64,000 nucleotides of DNA, from contig JAJACP010000003.1 in NCBI GenBank assembly GCA_022601445.1, positions 62,001 through 126,000 on the forward strand, in the 5' to 3' direction. Positions 17,720-26,719 of this stretch are shown in pieces (position 1 is the stretch's first letter; every line of letters starts with the position of its first letter). The position numbers and the translations under genes were made by a program. Under the pieces are notes generated by a model. It was given only the letters and a program-made list of their open reading frames with translations, had not been told where the DNA came from and did no database searches. Source of the stretch: Chlamydiales bacterium. GTDB taxonomy: Bacteria > Chlamydiota > Chlamydiia > Chlamydiales > JAAKFR01.

Positions 17720-18359
17720 GCTTATCGATTCCCAAAGCCACCAGCCACATAAGCACAGGCGAGGTGACCACGTCCGAGACAAAATGTCCCCCTTGCACGA
17801 CGCGCGTGATCATTAAGCTTCCTCCAAGACCTGCTGTGAGGACAATTCCCCCCACAAAGAGCACCTGATTGCGCGTCCGTTTGCCAACCAAAATCATGGA
17901 AAAAAAGTAGAAACCCATTGCCACATGTCCACTGGGGAATGACTTTTGCGGATCGTGACGCGTATGAAAATTCGGCTGCCAAAAGGGGCGGTAGGCGTGG
18001 CTGCCTCCAAATTGCTCAATCTGTTTGGGGCGGGGGCGTCCCCAGAACTCTTTGAAAAGGGCATTGGTGATGAGACCGGCGCCAATCACGAGCGTTAACA
18101 CGATCGCAAAAGAGCCGCGCCGCCACTTCTGCCACTGAGGGCGCACATAAGAGAGAAGAAAAATACTCAAGCCTAGCCCTCCTGTGGCAAAGCCAAACAG
18201 CTCTCCGTAGTGATAGAGAAAATGAAAGAAGGTGTTGTTGTAGAATCCTGTTTCGGGCGTGTAGAACTGCTCCGAGACCATCAGGTCTAAATAAGGTGTG
18301 AAAGGAGCGAGTAGACCTAAAAAAAGCAGGGGAAGGAACCATTTAAGGTGGCGTTTCAT
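17634..18359 (-). CDS. PAP2-family membrane phosphatase (241 aa)
   Basis: Membrane phosphatase with the three PAP2 motifs: KEFWGRPRP, PSGHVAMGF, and TRVVQGGHFVSDV. Several hydrophobic segments place the active site at the membrane surface. Likely substrates are lipid phosphates such as undecaprenyl diphosphate, phosphatidate or lipid A phosphate, which the sequence does not resolve. It overlaps the receiver gene at its 3' end and is divergent from rmuC. Confidence 0.87.
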   Translation of the reverse strand: MKRHLKWFLPLLFLGLLAPFTPYLDLMVSEQFYTPETGFYNNTFFHFLYHYGELFGFATGGLGLSIFLLSYVRPQWQKWRRGSFAIVLTLVIGAGLITNALFKEFWGRPRPKQIEQFGGSHAYRPFWQPNFHTRHDPQKSFPSGHVAMGFYFFSMILVGKRTRNQVLFVGGIVLTAGLGGSLMITRVVQGGHFVSDVVTSPVLMWLVALGIDKLTWGASVERFLFPKRPDTSQEPDEASAA

Positions 18360-18456
18360 GTAACCTCGTGATCTTTGCTCCCATCATAACCCACTCTCTG
18401 AAATAAGGTGAAGGAAGGACTTGCGAATATTTGAGTGAGTCTCCTTAATAGGAGCT

Positions 18457-19665
18457 ATGTTGTTTTTGAGTGTAGGTTTACTCCTCGGTTTTGTGGTGGG
18501 ATGGCTCGTTGGCCGGGTGAAACAAAAAGAGTTAACCCTGGAAAAAGAGGGGTTAAAAGAAAAAATCGTGCTTCTTGAGCAGATGCAGACAGCCTTTACC
18601 GAGCAGTTTAAAGGCATGTCGGCCGATGCACTGAAGCACAACAACGAGTCTTTTTTTCAAATTGCCGAGCAGGCCTTTGAAAAGAAGAGTCAGGCGATCG
18701 ACAAGCTGATGAAGCCGGTCAAAGAGACATTAGATCAATTTGATGTCAAAATCCAAAACTTGGAGAAGGCGCGTACAACCGCTTATGTCTCACTAAAAGA
18801 GCAAGTGCATGCCCTGATTGAGTCGCAGAAAGATCTGCGCAAAGAGACAACGAATCTCTCCAAGGCACTCCGAGCGCCAACAGTGCGCGGACGGTGGGGA
18901 GAGATGCAGCTGAAGCGGGTGGTGGAGATGGCGGGCATGCTTGATCACTGCGATTTTTATGAGCAGGCGCACGCCTCGAATGAAGAGCGCAGTTTCCGTC
19001 CCGATCTTCTCGTCAAGCTGCCCGGTGGAAAGAATATCGTGGTCGATTCCAAGGCGCCTCTGGAGGCGTATTTAGAGTCTCTTGAATCTTCAGATGAGGC
19101 GCATCGCCAGCTCAAAATCAAAGAGCACGCCCAGCGGATTCGGAATCACATGACCCTTTTGAGTCGCAAATCGTATTGGGAGCAGTTTCAGCCTACCCCT
19201 GAGTTTGTGGTTTTGTTTCTCCCCGGGGAAACATTTTTCAGTGCGGCGCTCGAGCAAGATCCCGGTTTAATTGAAGCCGGAGTGGATCAGAAGGTGATTT
19301 TGGCGACACCGACCACCTTAATTGCACTTCTGCGGGCAGTGGCCTATGGGTGGAGACAAGAGAGTTTATCGCAAAATGCCGAGCACATCAGCGCATTGGG
19401 GCGTGAGCTTTACAAGCGGATTGCCGATATGGGGGGGCATTGGTCCAAGGTGGGAAAAGGGCTTTCTCAAGCCGTGCAGGCGTACAATAAAGCTGTGGGG
19501 TCGCTGGAGTCGCGCGTCCTTGTTTCGGCACGTCGCTTTAATGAGCTAGGGGAGGATCATGAGATTGAGGCGGTGGAGCCTATTGAGCAGATCCCTCGGA
19601 TCATCCAAGCTCCTGAGATGCAAAAAGAGAGTGGGGAGGAGATGGCTCCTCCCCAAAGGATTTAG
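18457..19665 (+). CDS. rmuC: DNA recombination protein RmuC (402 aa)
   Basis: An N-terminal membrane segment (about residues 2-20) is followed by a coiled coil (residues 25-140) and the RmuC nuclease-like domain with RGRWGEMQLKR, DLLVKLPGGKNIVVDSKAPL and EFVVLFLPGE. RmuC is linked to limiting DNA inversions and rearrangements. AGGAG lies just before the ATG. The stop overlaps that of the convergent small gene by four bases. Confidence 0.92.
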   Translation: MLFLSVGLLLGFVVGWLVGRVKQKELTLEKEGLKEKIVLLEQMQTAFTEQFKGMSADALKHNNESFFQIAEQAFEKKSQAIDKLMKPVKETLDQFDVKIQNLEKARTTAYVSLKEQVHALIESQKDLRKETTNLSKALRAPTVRGRWGEMQLKRVVEMAGMLDHCDFYEQAHASNEERSFRPDLLVKLPGGKNIVVDSKAPLEAYLESLESSDEAHRQLKIKEHAQRIRNHMTLLSRKSYWEQFQPTPEFVVLFLPGETFFSAALEQDPGLIEAGVDQKVILATPTTLIALLRAVAYGWRQESLSQNAEHISALGRELYKRIADMGGHWSKVGKGLSQAVQAYNKAVGSLESRVLVSARRFNELGEDHEIEAVEPIEQIPRIIQAPEMQKESGEEMAPPQRI

Positions 19666-19955
19666 GCTTGATAAGTCCCTTTAGGAGCCAATTCGCCTCC
19701 ATCTTTGCTCACCTTACCGTCAACTTTCTCATAGCTAGAGCGCTTGCTCTTGGGATCGGCTTTATTAGGTGTTTCCGGTACCGCGGCATTAATCGTAGCG
19801 ACGACTTCAAGCCCCTTAATCCGTGCTCCGAGCTTAGCCATTTTTGAAGGCTCGGCAGCGTCAAATTGTCTCGTGCCACTTCTCGTGTGTTTTTGTGTTC
19901 CGTATACGTTGATACCGCCATCCAATAAAGGGCTTCTTTCATTATTAACTGACAT
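19662..19955 (-). CDS. Small unknown protein (97 aa)
   Basis: No family recognised. The protein is hydrophilic, rich in Lys, Gly and Pro, and has one mildly hydrophobic stretch (KGLEVVATINAAV). A very good ribosome binding site (AGGAG, six bases before the ATG) and an extended -10 promoter support it as a real gene. The compact polar character would suit a secreted effector, but nothing shows this directly. Confidence 0.6.
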   Translation of the reverse strand: MSVNNERSPLLDGGINVYGTQKHTRSGTRQFDAAEPSKMAKLGARIKGLEVVATINAAVPETPNKADPKSKRSSYEKVDGKVSKDGGELAPKGTYQA

Positions 19956-19997
19956 ATTATTCTCCTATTTATTAGGTTTGGTTTTTAGTATGCAATA

Positions 19998-20006
19998 ATT
20001 ATAGCA
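19998..20006 (-). promoter_or_regulatory. Extended -10 promoter of the 97-aa gene
   Basis: On the minus strand TGC-TATAAT (20006-19998), an extended -10 element, about 43 bases before the start codon. No -35 box is needed for this type and none is clear. Confidence 0.5.
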
Positions 20007-20050
20007 TTCAATTGTTTACTTTATATTAAATTAGATAGAAATAATTTAAA

Positions 20051-20629
20051 TTAAGAATGTGTAAAGAGGGCTCGGTAACAGGCTAGGAGATGGTCGACGC
20101 CATTTACGGCGCGGTGGGGACTCTCCTCGGGAGCTAGGCCATAGTGTTTGGCGATCGTATTCTTGGAAAGAAGGCTCTCTTTGGCCTCCATAGGAAGCTG
20201 GGGGTTCTCTTTGACCCGAATTCCCCAGTACATGGAGGCGAGATCGAGCCAGTGGTAGGGCCAGCCGTAGTGGACTTGAAGGTCTGTGTTGATGATTTGA
20301 GCGAAAAAAGCACGGTCAAAAGAGGGGTTTTGACAGATAAAGACCCCCTCTTTCTCCCCAAGTCCTAGCCGATTGAGGTCATTGAGAATCTCGCTGGCTA
20401 CGACTTTTTCTGATTTTCCCTTTAGGGTCTCTTCCCAGGTAAAGCCGTTGATTTTAAGACTATGCGGATCGGACTCTGCCCACACCTCAGGCCTCTGACT
20501 CACGATTGTCTCGTAGCTGAGAACGGCCTTGTCTGTCTGCCCGTCGATCACCTTATAGGCGATCTCTAAGGTACGGTGTTTATCGGGGTTGAGTCCGGTC
20601 GTTTCTGTGTCGAGAAAAATCAGCAGCAT
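20051..20629 (-). CDS. DEDDh 3'-5' exonuclease, DnaQ-like (192 aa)
   Basis: Exonuclease signature residues are visible: DTETTG (D7, E9), the middle Asp in NPSFDRAFF, and the C-terminal His and Asp in SPHRAVNGVDH. The domain stands alone, as in DNA polymerase III epsilon-like or oligoribonuclease-like proteins. Its exact substrate, DNA or RNA, cannot be told. The ATG lies directly after a short AT-rich spacer. Confidence 0.85.
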   Translation of the reverse strand: MLLIFLDTETTGLNPDKHRTLEIAYKVIDGQTDKAVLSYETIVSQRPEVWAESDPHSLKINGFTWEETLKGKSEKVVASEILNDLNRLGLGEKEGVFICQNPSFDRAFFAQIINTDLQVHYGWPYHWLDLASMYWGIRVKENPQLPMEAKESLLSKNTIAKHYGLAPEESPHRAVNGVDHLLACYRALFTHS

Positions 20630-20734
20630 ATCCCCCTACATAGCGTTCTTAGGAGGAAAAAGTCAAAGGAATTTACAAAATTGGCTTGAGTAAATTATAG
20701 TACCTTGCTATCCAGAATTCAAAAGGGGATCTGC

Positions 20735-21142
20735 ATGCAATTGCTCGAGAGTTTGACCCGCCTGATCAGTCGCTTCCGGTATCCGGTCTCCCTGCCGGAG
20801 GATGTCGCTCGGGATCTGGGCATGGATCTTCCCAATACCTTGAGTTTTCATGATTTTATCCAGCTTCTCTCTTCCCCTCACCACCGCCCTGCTCATCTCC
20901 GGAAATTCATGCCGCGTAGACAAGCAGAAGAGACCTTTGTCTCAGCCTTGAAAAAAGAAAATTTTAAATCGTGTTCGCTTTTCTCCTACTCTTTCAATAA
21001 AAGTTGGCTAGTGATTGCTCTGTACTTTGATAACGAAGAGCGGTTGCGCCGTCTCCACCTTCAATGTCCTGCTTGCCAGCAGCTCGATGGGTTTGATATC
21101 CTTTTAGAAGAAGAAATCTACGCCGCCGCTTCATCTCATTGA
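20735..21142 (+). CDS. Conserved-looking unknown protein (135 aa)
   Basis: No family recognised. The sequence is soluble, with two regions: an N-terminal helix-rich part and a C-terminal part with CPACQQ, which could hold a metal if paired with other residues. The ATG at 20735 has AGGGGA five bases upstream and is preferred to TTG at 20705. It lies 34 nt before nusB and is likely in the same transcript. Confidence 0.6.
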   Translation: MQLLESLTRLISRFRYPVSLPEDVARDLGMDLPNTLSFHDFIQLLSSPHHRPAHLRKFMPRRQAEETFVSALKKENFKSCSLFSYSFNKSWLVIALYFDNEERLRRLHLQCPACQQLDGFDILLEEEIYAAASSH

Positions 21143-21176
21143 GTTTTTTGTTCTTTTTCTCTATAATTCTCTAGTT

Positions 21177-21617
21177 ATGTCTTTTTCTTCATTTACATTT
21201 CATGAGATGGTTTTGCAACTCCTCTTCTCTCTGAACGTGGGGGAGAGCTCTGAGGAGGATTTGATCCCCTTTTTGATGCGCCAGCTGCGGATGAGTCGCA
21301 AATCGGTGCGGGAGGCGTATGAAAGAGCGCAGGCTGTTTATCAGTGTCATAAGTCGCTTGACGAAAAAATAGGGGCCATTTCCGAAGAGTACGCTTTAGA
21401 GCGGATTGGAAAGGTGGAGCGTAATGTATTGCGTCTTGCGTTTTTTGAGCTACTCAATGAGATAGAGACGCCACGAGAGAAAGTGATTGCCGAGGCCTTG
21501 CGCTTAACACGGAAATTCAGCACAAAAGAAGCGACGGCATTTGTCAATGCCATACTGGACAGCGACACGGAGATTTCAAGTGGATCAACACCCGCCCTTT
21601 CCTCACCAGAAGAATAA
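21177..21617 (+). CDS. nusB: Transcription antitermination factor NusB (146 aa)
   Basis: The helical NusB fold is recognisable: FTFHEMVLQLLFSL at the start, then the conserved region RNVLRLAFFELL and KVIAEALRLTRKFS, ending in FVNAILD. It binds boxA RNA with S10 during rRNA transcription. The gene overlaps murB by 38 bp, which agrees with the chlamydial nusB-murB neighbourhood. Confidence 0.93.
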   Translation: MSFSSFTFHEMVLQLLFSLNVGESSEEDLIPFLMRQLRMSRKSVREAYERAQAVYQCHKSLDEKIGAISEEYALERIGKVERNVLRLAFFELLNEIETPREKVIAEALRLTRKFSTKEATAFVNAILDSDTEISSGSTPALSSPEE

Positions 21618-22455
21618 ACTCTTAAGCGCCCTTTCAACCTTTGGGATTGGGGGGCCTGCGCGTTACTTTGCCCAGGCTCAAGACAAAGAAGCGATGCAAG
21701 AGATGCTCGCTTACGCCTATAAAGCCGGGATGCCGGTTCACATTTTAGGCAAAGGATCGAACTCTCTTTTCGATGACAAAGGGTTCAATGGTCTGGTTAT
21801 TCTCAACCGAATTGACTTTCTTGAACAGACAGATCACCTATTTAAGGTAGGCAGTGGGTATAGTTTTGCTCGGCTGGGAGGCGTCACCGCGCGCTTGGGG
21901 TGGAGCGGGCTAGAATTTGCCTCGGGGATTCCAGCAACTGTGGGCGGCGCGGTTTACATGAATGCAGGTGCAAACGGGAAAGAGACTGCTGACACGCTTG
22001 TGGAGGTGGGTTTTGTGACTGAAAAGGGAGAGAGTCTTTCTTTTCAAAAAGAGGAGCTCTATTTTGGATATCGCACCTCCTCTTTTCAGAAGTGGAAGGG
22101 GGCGATTGTCGAGACGTTGTTTCATCTCAAGCCCTCTGCCGAGGCAAAAGCCGATCAGAAAGAGATTCTCGACTACCGTTTAAAGACCCAGCCGTATGGT
22201 GAAAAATCAGCGGGTTGTGCGTTTCGTAATCCAGAGGGCGATTCGGCAGGCAGGTTGATTGAGGCGTCTGGCCTAAAAGGGGTTAAGAGGGGTGGGGCAA
22301 CGGTTTCTCCCACGCATGCCAACTTTATTGTGAATGAGGGGGAGGCCAAAGCGCGTGACGTTTTGGACTTGATCGCAGAGATTAAAGAGACGATTTACCA
22401 GAAGAAGGGAATCGTATTAGAAGAGGAAATTCGGTATATCCCGTATGACATTTAG
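21580..22455 (+). CDS. murB: UDP-N-acetylenolpyruvoylglucosamine reductase (291 aa)
   Basis: FAD-dependent second step of peptidoglycan precursor synthesis. Family motifs: STFGIGGPARYF, HILGKGSNSLF, SGIPATVGGAVYMNAGANG, and the C-terminal SAGCAFRNP and GGATVSPTHANFIVN, typical of the shorter type II MurB. The start is taken as GTG at 21580, with GGAG seven bases upstream inside nusB; a GTG or ATG further upstream would add residues that do not align with the family. The end overlaps the PHP gene by 11 nt. Confidence 0.94.
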   Translation: MDQHPPFPHQKNKLLSALSTFGIGGPARYFAQAQDKEAMQEMLAYAYKAGMPVHILGKGSNSLFDDKGFNGLVILNRIDFLEQTDHLFKVGSGYSFARLGGVTARLGWSGLEFASGIPATVGGAVYMNAGANGKETADTLVEVGFVTEKGESLSFQKEELYFGYRTSSFQKWKGAIVETLFHLKPSAEAKADQKEILDYRLKTQPYGEKSAGCAFRNPEGDSAGRLIEASGLKGVKRGGATVSPTHANFIVNEGEAKARDVLDLIAEIKETIYQKKGIVLEEEIRYIPYDI

Positions 22456-23269
22456 AGCTGATTTACATTGCCATTCGACCTATTCGGATGGAACCGATAC
22501 GCCTCAAGAGTTAATTGAGCAGGCGATTGAACTGCAATTGGGAGGTCTCTCGATTACCGATCATGATACGGTTGCCGCTTACCCCGAAGCTCTTAGCTTT
22601 GCCAAGGAGAAACAGTTTCCTCTTCTGGTGGGGATTGAATTTTCTGCCTCTCACTATGGGACACCCGTACATATTTTAGGTTACGCTTTCCAGTTAAAAA
22701 GTGAAGCGATTGACGCCCTATGTAAGCGACACCAAGAGAGGCGGCGGCAACGAAACCGAAATATCTTACAGAAGCTGCAGCAACTAGGTATTTCGATCGA
22801 TGAGAGTGAACTTGGAGAGGAGGGGCATACACTTGGACGGCCTCATATTGCAAAAGAGATGATCAAAAGAGGGGTGGTGTCGACGATTAAAGAGGCATTT
22901 GAGTGCTATTTAGGTGAAGGAAAAAAAGCGTACGATCCGGGCGAGCCGATCTCTGTTTTAGAAACCATTGAGACGATCCATCAGGCGGGGGGCAAGGCTT
23001 TAATTGCCCATCCCCATTTAATCAACAGAAGCTCGGTAGAACGGCAGCTTTTGCAGATGCCCTTTGATGGGGTGGAGGGGTATTATGCCAGGTTCGCTCC
23101 CCATCAAGAGCGGAAATGGATTCAAATTGCCCAAGAGAAGGGGTGGCTTGTGAGCGGAGGCTCTGATTACCATGGGCGTAACAAACCTTTTAACCTGCTC
23201 GGCAGCTCTTGGGTAGGTAGGGAAACATTTGAGCAGCTCTATGCACAATCAACTACCTCCAAGTCTTGA
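22445..23269 (+). CDS. PHP-domain phosphoesterase (274 aa)
   Basis: The N-terminal metal motif DLHCHSTYSDG and ITDHDT are the PHP signature, with further His/Asp ligands in GIEFSA, HPHLINR and GSDYHG. The whole chain is like the YciV/TrpH group (RNase AM or 3',5'-nucleoside bisphosphate phosphatase). The ATG lies inside the end of murB, so it is translationally coupled. Confidence 0.88.
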   Translation: MTFRADLHCHSTYSDGTDTPQELIEQAIELQLGGLSITDHDTVAAYPEALSFAKEKQFPLLVGIEFSASHYGTPVHILGYAFQLKSEAIDALCKRHQERRRQRNRNILQKLQQLGISIDESELGEEGHTLGRPHIAKEMIKRGVVSTIKEAFECYLGEGKKAYDPGEPISVLETIETIHQAGGKALIAHPHLINRSSVERQLLQMPFDGVEGYYARFAPHQERKWIQIAQEKGWLVSGGSDYHGRNKPFNLLGSSWVGRETFEQLYAQSTTSKS

Positions 23270-24284
23270 ACAGGCTCTTGAAATCCGCAGCATGAAGCTC
23301 GATTTGGAGCGGATGAAGCGATTTGACGCTGCACTAGGACATCCTAGTCGAGGCTTTCCTTCGGTTCATATCGCAGGCACAAATGGGAAAGGATCTGTTG
23401 CCACCAAAATCGCTAAGGGATTTCCCCGCAAAAAAGTGGGGCTCTTTACCTCTCCCCATATTCACTCTTTCACGGAGCGGATTCAGATTAATGGTGCGCA
23501 GATTAGTGAAGAAAAAGCGCATGCGCTGATGGAGTGGATTGTCAAAACAATTGAAACCCCACCCTCCTATTTTGAATTGCTCACGTTACTCGCATTTACC
23601 TATTTTGCCGAAGAAGAGGTCGATTTAGCCGTTTTAGAGGTGGGGATGGGAGGGCGCCTTGATGCGACCAATATCGTCACTCCACTACTCTCGGTGATTA
23701 CCTCTATTGGCCTTGATCACATGCGCTATTTGGGAAATACTTTAGAAGCGATTGCCTATGAGAAAGGAGGGGTCATCAAGCCAGGCATCCCTGTTGTTGT
23801 GGGTCCAACAGCACGTTATTATCCCGGTGCTATTGAGGTGACAGGATCTTTTACCGATTACGATAAGGAAAATCAAGCGATTGCGCGTGCTGCGCTTGAA
23901 GAATTGGGAGGAGAGTTTTGTGGTTTATCAGACACTCCTCCCTGCCGTTTTGAGCGCATTGGTCCTTATATTTTGGATGTCGCGCATAATCCAGCCGCAC
24001 TGGAGCGCACATTTGAAAGAATGGTGGGTGAGCGTGTGCGTGCACTCGTGGCTTTTTCGGCAGATAAGGACATTTCGGCTTGTCTAAAGGTAATTGAACG
24101 TCATGCAGTTGCCTATCACTTGGTGACCATTGACCATCCACGCGCTTTTGTTCCGGAGGTTCCCTTAAAAATTGAGGAGGCGCTTGGGTTTGTTCGGCCT
24201 GGTGAGTCTGTTTTGATTACCGGCACGTTTTTTATGATGGCAGAGGCACGAGCCATAATAGAGAGGGAGCTTGCTTCCGATTAA
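23241..24284 (+). CDS. folC: Dihydrofolate / folylpolyglutamate synthase (347 aa)
   Basis: Mur-ligase-like enzyme that adds glutamate to dihydropteroate and folates. The P-loop GTNGKGS, then TSPHIHSFTERI, EVGMGGRLDATN and GLDHMRYLGNT are FolC hallmarks, followed by the C-terminal domain with YILDVAHNP. At 347 aa it is shorter than the usual 420 or so; the shortening is mostly in the C-terminal half. ATG 23241 lies inside the PHP gene; a TTG at 23229 is possible. Confidence 0.9.
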   Translation: MHNQLPPSLEQALEIRSMKLDLERMKRFDAALGHPSRGFPSVHIAGTNGKGSVATKIAKGFPRKKVGLFTSPHIHSFTERIQINGAQISEEKAHALMEWIVKTIETPPSYFELLTLLAFTYFAEEEVDLAVLEVGMGGRLDATNIVTPLLSVITSIGLDHMRYLGNTLEAIAYEKGGVIKPGIPVVVGPTARYYPGAIEVTGSFTDYDKENQAIARAALEELGGEFCGLSDTPPCRFERIGPYILDVAHNPAALERTFERMVGERVRALVAFSADKDISACLKVIERHAVAYHLVTIDHPRAFVPEVPLKIEEALGFVRPGESVLITGTFFMMAEARAIIERELASD

Positions 24285-24747
24285 GCCATTGGTGGTAGCA
24301 AACGTGCCATTTTTTGGGATCGAGGGAGCGGGTAAAGTCCAGTAGAGCTGCCTCTTCTTTCGCTCCCTCAGGATGGCCTGGATAACAGGTGATAGAGAGC
24401 GCTTTTGCCACCATTTTAAGAGCGTGCCCTACGCTTTGCAGGGTGGTCTCGGTTTGGGTGGTTCGCTTCTTGTCACCACCGGGTAGATAGCCAAGGTTGT
24501 AGACAATCAGGGCAGCCTCTTTTTCCACAAAAGAGGCGTGAGATTGGAGCCTATATGTTGCTTTTGGAGCTCTCATGCGCGCCGTCTCTAGGGCCTTTTC
24601 TTGAATATCGTAGGCGACTACCTGGACTCCCAGCCGGGTTAGATAGAGAGTATCATGCCCATTGCCGCAGGTGGCATCAATGACCAGGTCTCCCGGTTCC
24701 AGAGTTTCCTTCCAATAGGAGTGGGCTTTTTGCAAGTGATTTGCCAT
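24232..24747 (-). CDS. SAM-dependent methyltransferase, YtqB/MnmM-like (171 aa)
   Basis: Class I methyltransferase with the SAM loop DATCGNGHDT, acidic motif VAYDIQ, and the active-site region VYNLGYLPGGDK that marks the rRNA_methylase/MnmM family, which methylates the wobble uridine of some tRNAs. Its 3' end overlaps the convergent folC by 53 bp. It is divergent from tRNA-Val. Confidence 0.83.
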   Translation of the reverse strand: MANHLQKAHSYWKETLEPGDLVIDATCGNGHDTLYLTRLGVQVVAYDIQEKALETARMRAPKATYRLQSHASFVEKEAALIVYNLGYLPGGDKKRTTQTETTLQSVGHALKMVAKALSITCYPGHPEGAKEEAALLDFTRSLDPKKWHVCYHQWLNRKQAPSLLWLVPLPS

Positions 24748-24814
24748 GACAGGGAGTATACCACTTTTTTCTTTTGAAATAGAGAGGAATCTGGTAGGCT
24801 CTTCCTTCTTCTTC

Positions 24815-24888
24815 GGGGTATTAGCTCAGTTGGTTAGAGCGCCACGTTGACATCGTGGAGGTCAGCTGTTCGAGTCAGCTATATCCCA
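24815..24888 (+). tRNA. tRNA-Val (GAC anticodon)
   Basis: A 74-nt cloverleaf. The acceptor GGGGTAT pairs with ATATCCC, the anticodon stem is CCACG/CGTGG with loop TTGACAT (anticodon GAC), and the T loop is TTCGAGT. The discriminator base is A and CCA is not encoded. The next gene starts two bases after the tRNA end. Confidence 0.96.
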
Positions 24889-24890
24889 TC

Positions 24891-25994
24891 ATGGACCTAG
24901 ATTCTCTCAGGCACACCGCCAAAGAAGTTCTTGCCGCCTCTGTTTGCGCCGTATTCCCCAAAGTTCAACTGGTCGGAGGAGGAATTGATGAGATTGGCTT
25001 TTACTACGATTTTCTTTTTCCCAAAGAAATTTTAACTGTTTTCAGTGAGCGGGAGCTACGCCATATTGAAGATCAGATGATCTTGATGATTCACCAAGAC
25101 CATCCGATTAAAGTCTTAGAGATGATGCGAGAAAATGGGGCGCGTTACCTGGAGCATCTAGGTCAGCCCCTCCGTAAAGAGGCTGCCCTTGAAGCAGAAA
25201 CCAATATTGTTTCTTTGATCGAAATGGGTTTGTTTCGGGACCTTTGTCCTCATGTAGCTATCACTCAGACAAGTGAAATTAAAGCTTTTAAGCTGCAAGG
25301 ATTTAAGTTATTTGAAGGCAGAGTGCGCATCTCGGGCACTGTCTTTCCAGACAAGCAGCAGCTCAAAACATTTCTTAAACGGTATAAAGAGGCAGCGAAA
25401 CGGGATCCTTTCATTTTGGGTTCCAAAGAGAACTACTTTTTGCTTTTGAATGAAGAGTGGGTGTTTCTTCCAAAGGGTGAGCGGCTGCTAGAGCGGTTAA
25501 AAAAATATTGGTTAGCTGAGCACGTCGATATAGAGCGGATCACGTTTTCTGACGCGTCTGATCGGCAAGAGGTACATGAAACGGTGATGGCCTTGCAAAA
25601 GAGGGCTCAAATTGCCTCCTACTCCCTTCTAGAAGGGGATTTAGTCTCTTTTAACTATCGGGATGATCAAGAACTTTCTAACGTTCTGATTTCTTCCTTG
25701 CATTTCTTCCAAAAAGCAATTAAGATCTTCCCGTTTGAATCAAGAGTATATTGTCTTGAACCAGAGTCAGGTCGTCTTTCGAAGATTTTGCATAACGAGG
25801 GAGTAGATCATGAGCGTGAGCGCTCTAAAGAGGAGAGCTCACATCTCATCCTGCGGGTGGAAGATGGATATGGACGGAAGCGGACTCTTTCATACATAAA
25901 GGTTGAGAGAAATAAGAAGGTCTTGCATCGTTCTTTATTCTACTCACCGAATGAGTGGGTGGCGCATATGATCGAAATGGGAGTTAAAATTTGA
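24891..25994 (+). CDS. Threonyl-tRNA synthetase-derived paralogue (367 aa)
   Basis: The chain aligns with the N2 editing-like domain of ThrRS and the very start of its catalytic domain: [60 protein letters not shown], then [12 protein letters not shown]. The rest of the catalytic domain and the anticodon domain are replaced by other sequence. The editing HxxxH is H8xxxE12 and the CxGPH region is shortened to C119-P-H121, so editing may be lost. It sits directly before infC, where thrS sits in many bacteria. ATG 24891 is two bases after tRNA-Val; a GTG at 24855 lies within the tRNA. Confidence 0.75.
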   Translation: MDLDSLRHTAKEVLAASVCAVFPKVQLVGGGIDEIGFYYDFLFPKEILTVFSERELRHIEDQMILMIHQDHPIKVLEMMRENGARYLEHLGQPLRKEAALEAETNIVSLIEMGLFRDLCPHVAITQTSEIKAFKLQGFKLFEGRVRISGTVFPDKQQLKTFLKRYKEAAKRDPFILGSKENYFLLLNEEWVFLPKGERLLERLKKYWLAEHVDIERITFSDASDRQEVHETVMALQKRAQIASYSLLEGDLVSFNYRDDQELSNVLISSLHFFQKAIKIFPFESRVYCLEPESGRLSKILHNEGVDHERERSKEESSHLILRVEDGYGRKRTLSYIKVERNKKVLHRSLFYSPNEWVAHMIEMGVKI

Positions 25995-26542
25995 ATTTTC
26001 GAGTTAACCGGCAGATTCGTGCTCCAAAAGCACGTGTGATCGGTCCAGAGGGAAACCAAATAGGGGTTATCTCTGTACGTGATGCGCTGACGATGGCGCA
26101 AGAAGCAGGACTTGATTTGGTGGAGATTGCGCCGAATGCAGAGCCTCCTGTCTGTAAAATCATTGATTACGGAAAGTTTCGCTACGACCAGACGAAACGT
26201 GAAAAAGAGAGTAAAAAAATCCAGCATCAAGTTAGGGTAAAAGAGATCAAGCTCAAGCCCAACATTGATGAGCATGATTTTCAAACAAAATTGAAAAGGG
26301 CCCAAGGATTTCTTGAGAAGGGGAACAAAGTCAAAGTTACCTGTATGTTCCGTGGACGAGAGATGGCCTATCCACAGCTCGGTCAACGTGTTGTTAATCG
26401 AATGTGTGCAGAACTAGAAGAGATTGCCCATGTAGAAGCTCCCGCAAAAATGATGGGAAGGAGCATGATTTGCGTTTTAGCGCCTCAGGCTGCAAAGGGT
26501 AAGAAAAAGGAGAAACCACATGCCAAAGATGAAAACCAATAA
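25991..26542 (+). CDS. infC: Translation initiation factor IF-3 (183 aa)
   Basis: Complete IF-3 with N-domain [15 protein letters not shown], the linker and the C-domain [17 protein letters not shown] and [13 protein letters not shown]. The start is TTG at 25991, which overlaps the stop of the upstream gene (TTGA), with GGGAG seven bases upstream. A weak start is in keeping with IF-3 autoregulation known in other bacteria. It leads the infC-rpmI-rplT-pheS cluster. Confidence 0.95.
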   Translation: MNFRVNRQIRAPKARVIGPEGNQIGVISVRDALTMAQEAGLDLVEIAPNAEPPVCKIIDYGKFRYDQTKREKESKKIQHQVRVKEIKLKPNIDEHDFQTKLKRAQGFLEKGNKVKVTCMFRGREMAYPQLGQRVVNRMCAELEEIAHVEAPAKMMGRSMICVLAPQAAKGKKKEKPHAKDENQ

Positions 26543-26714
26543 ATCGGTTGCGTCCCGATTTAAAGTAACCGGTACAGGCAAATTAGTGCGTCGTCGCCCG
26601 GCGAGACGTCATAAATTAACAAAAAAATCTTCATTGCGAAAGCGTATCTTAGCGCGTCCTGCTTTAGTTTCAGAGACTCAATTGAAGATGTATAAGAAGA
26701 TGATAGGAGCTTAA
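26520..26714 (+). CDS. rpmI: 50S ribosomal protein L35 (64 aa)
   Basis: Begins [20 protein letters not shown] and has the basic [14 protein letters not shown] region typical of L35. Its start overlaps infC by 23 nt. Confidence 0.96.
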   Translation: MPKMKTNKSVASRFKVTGTGKLVRRRPARRHKLTKKSSLRKRILARPALVSETQLKMYKKMIGA

Positions 26715-26719
26715 GAGCT

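Noticed and set aside
24855-24890. GTG start that would extend the ThrRS-like protein by 12 residues
   Set aside because: It lies inside the tRNA-Val gene; ATG 24891 matches the homologous N-terminus.
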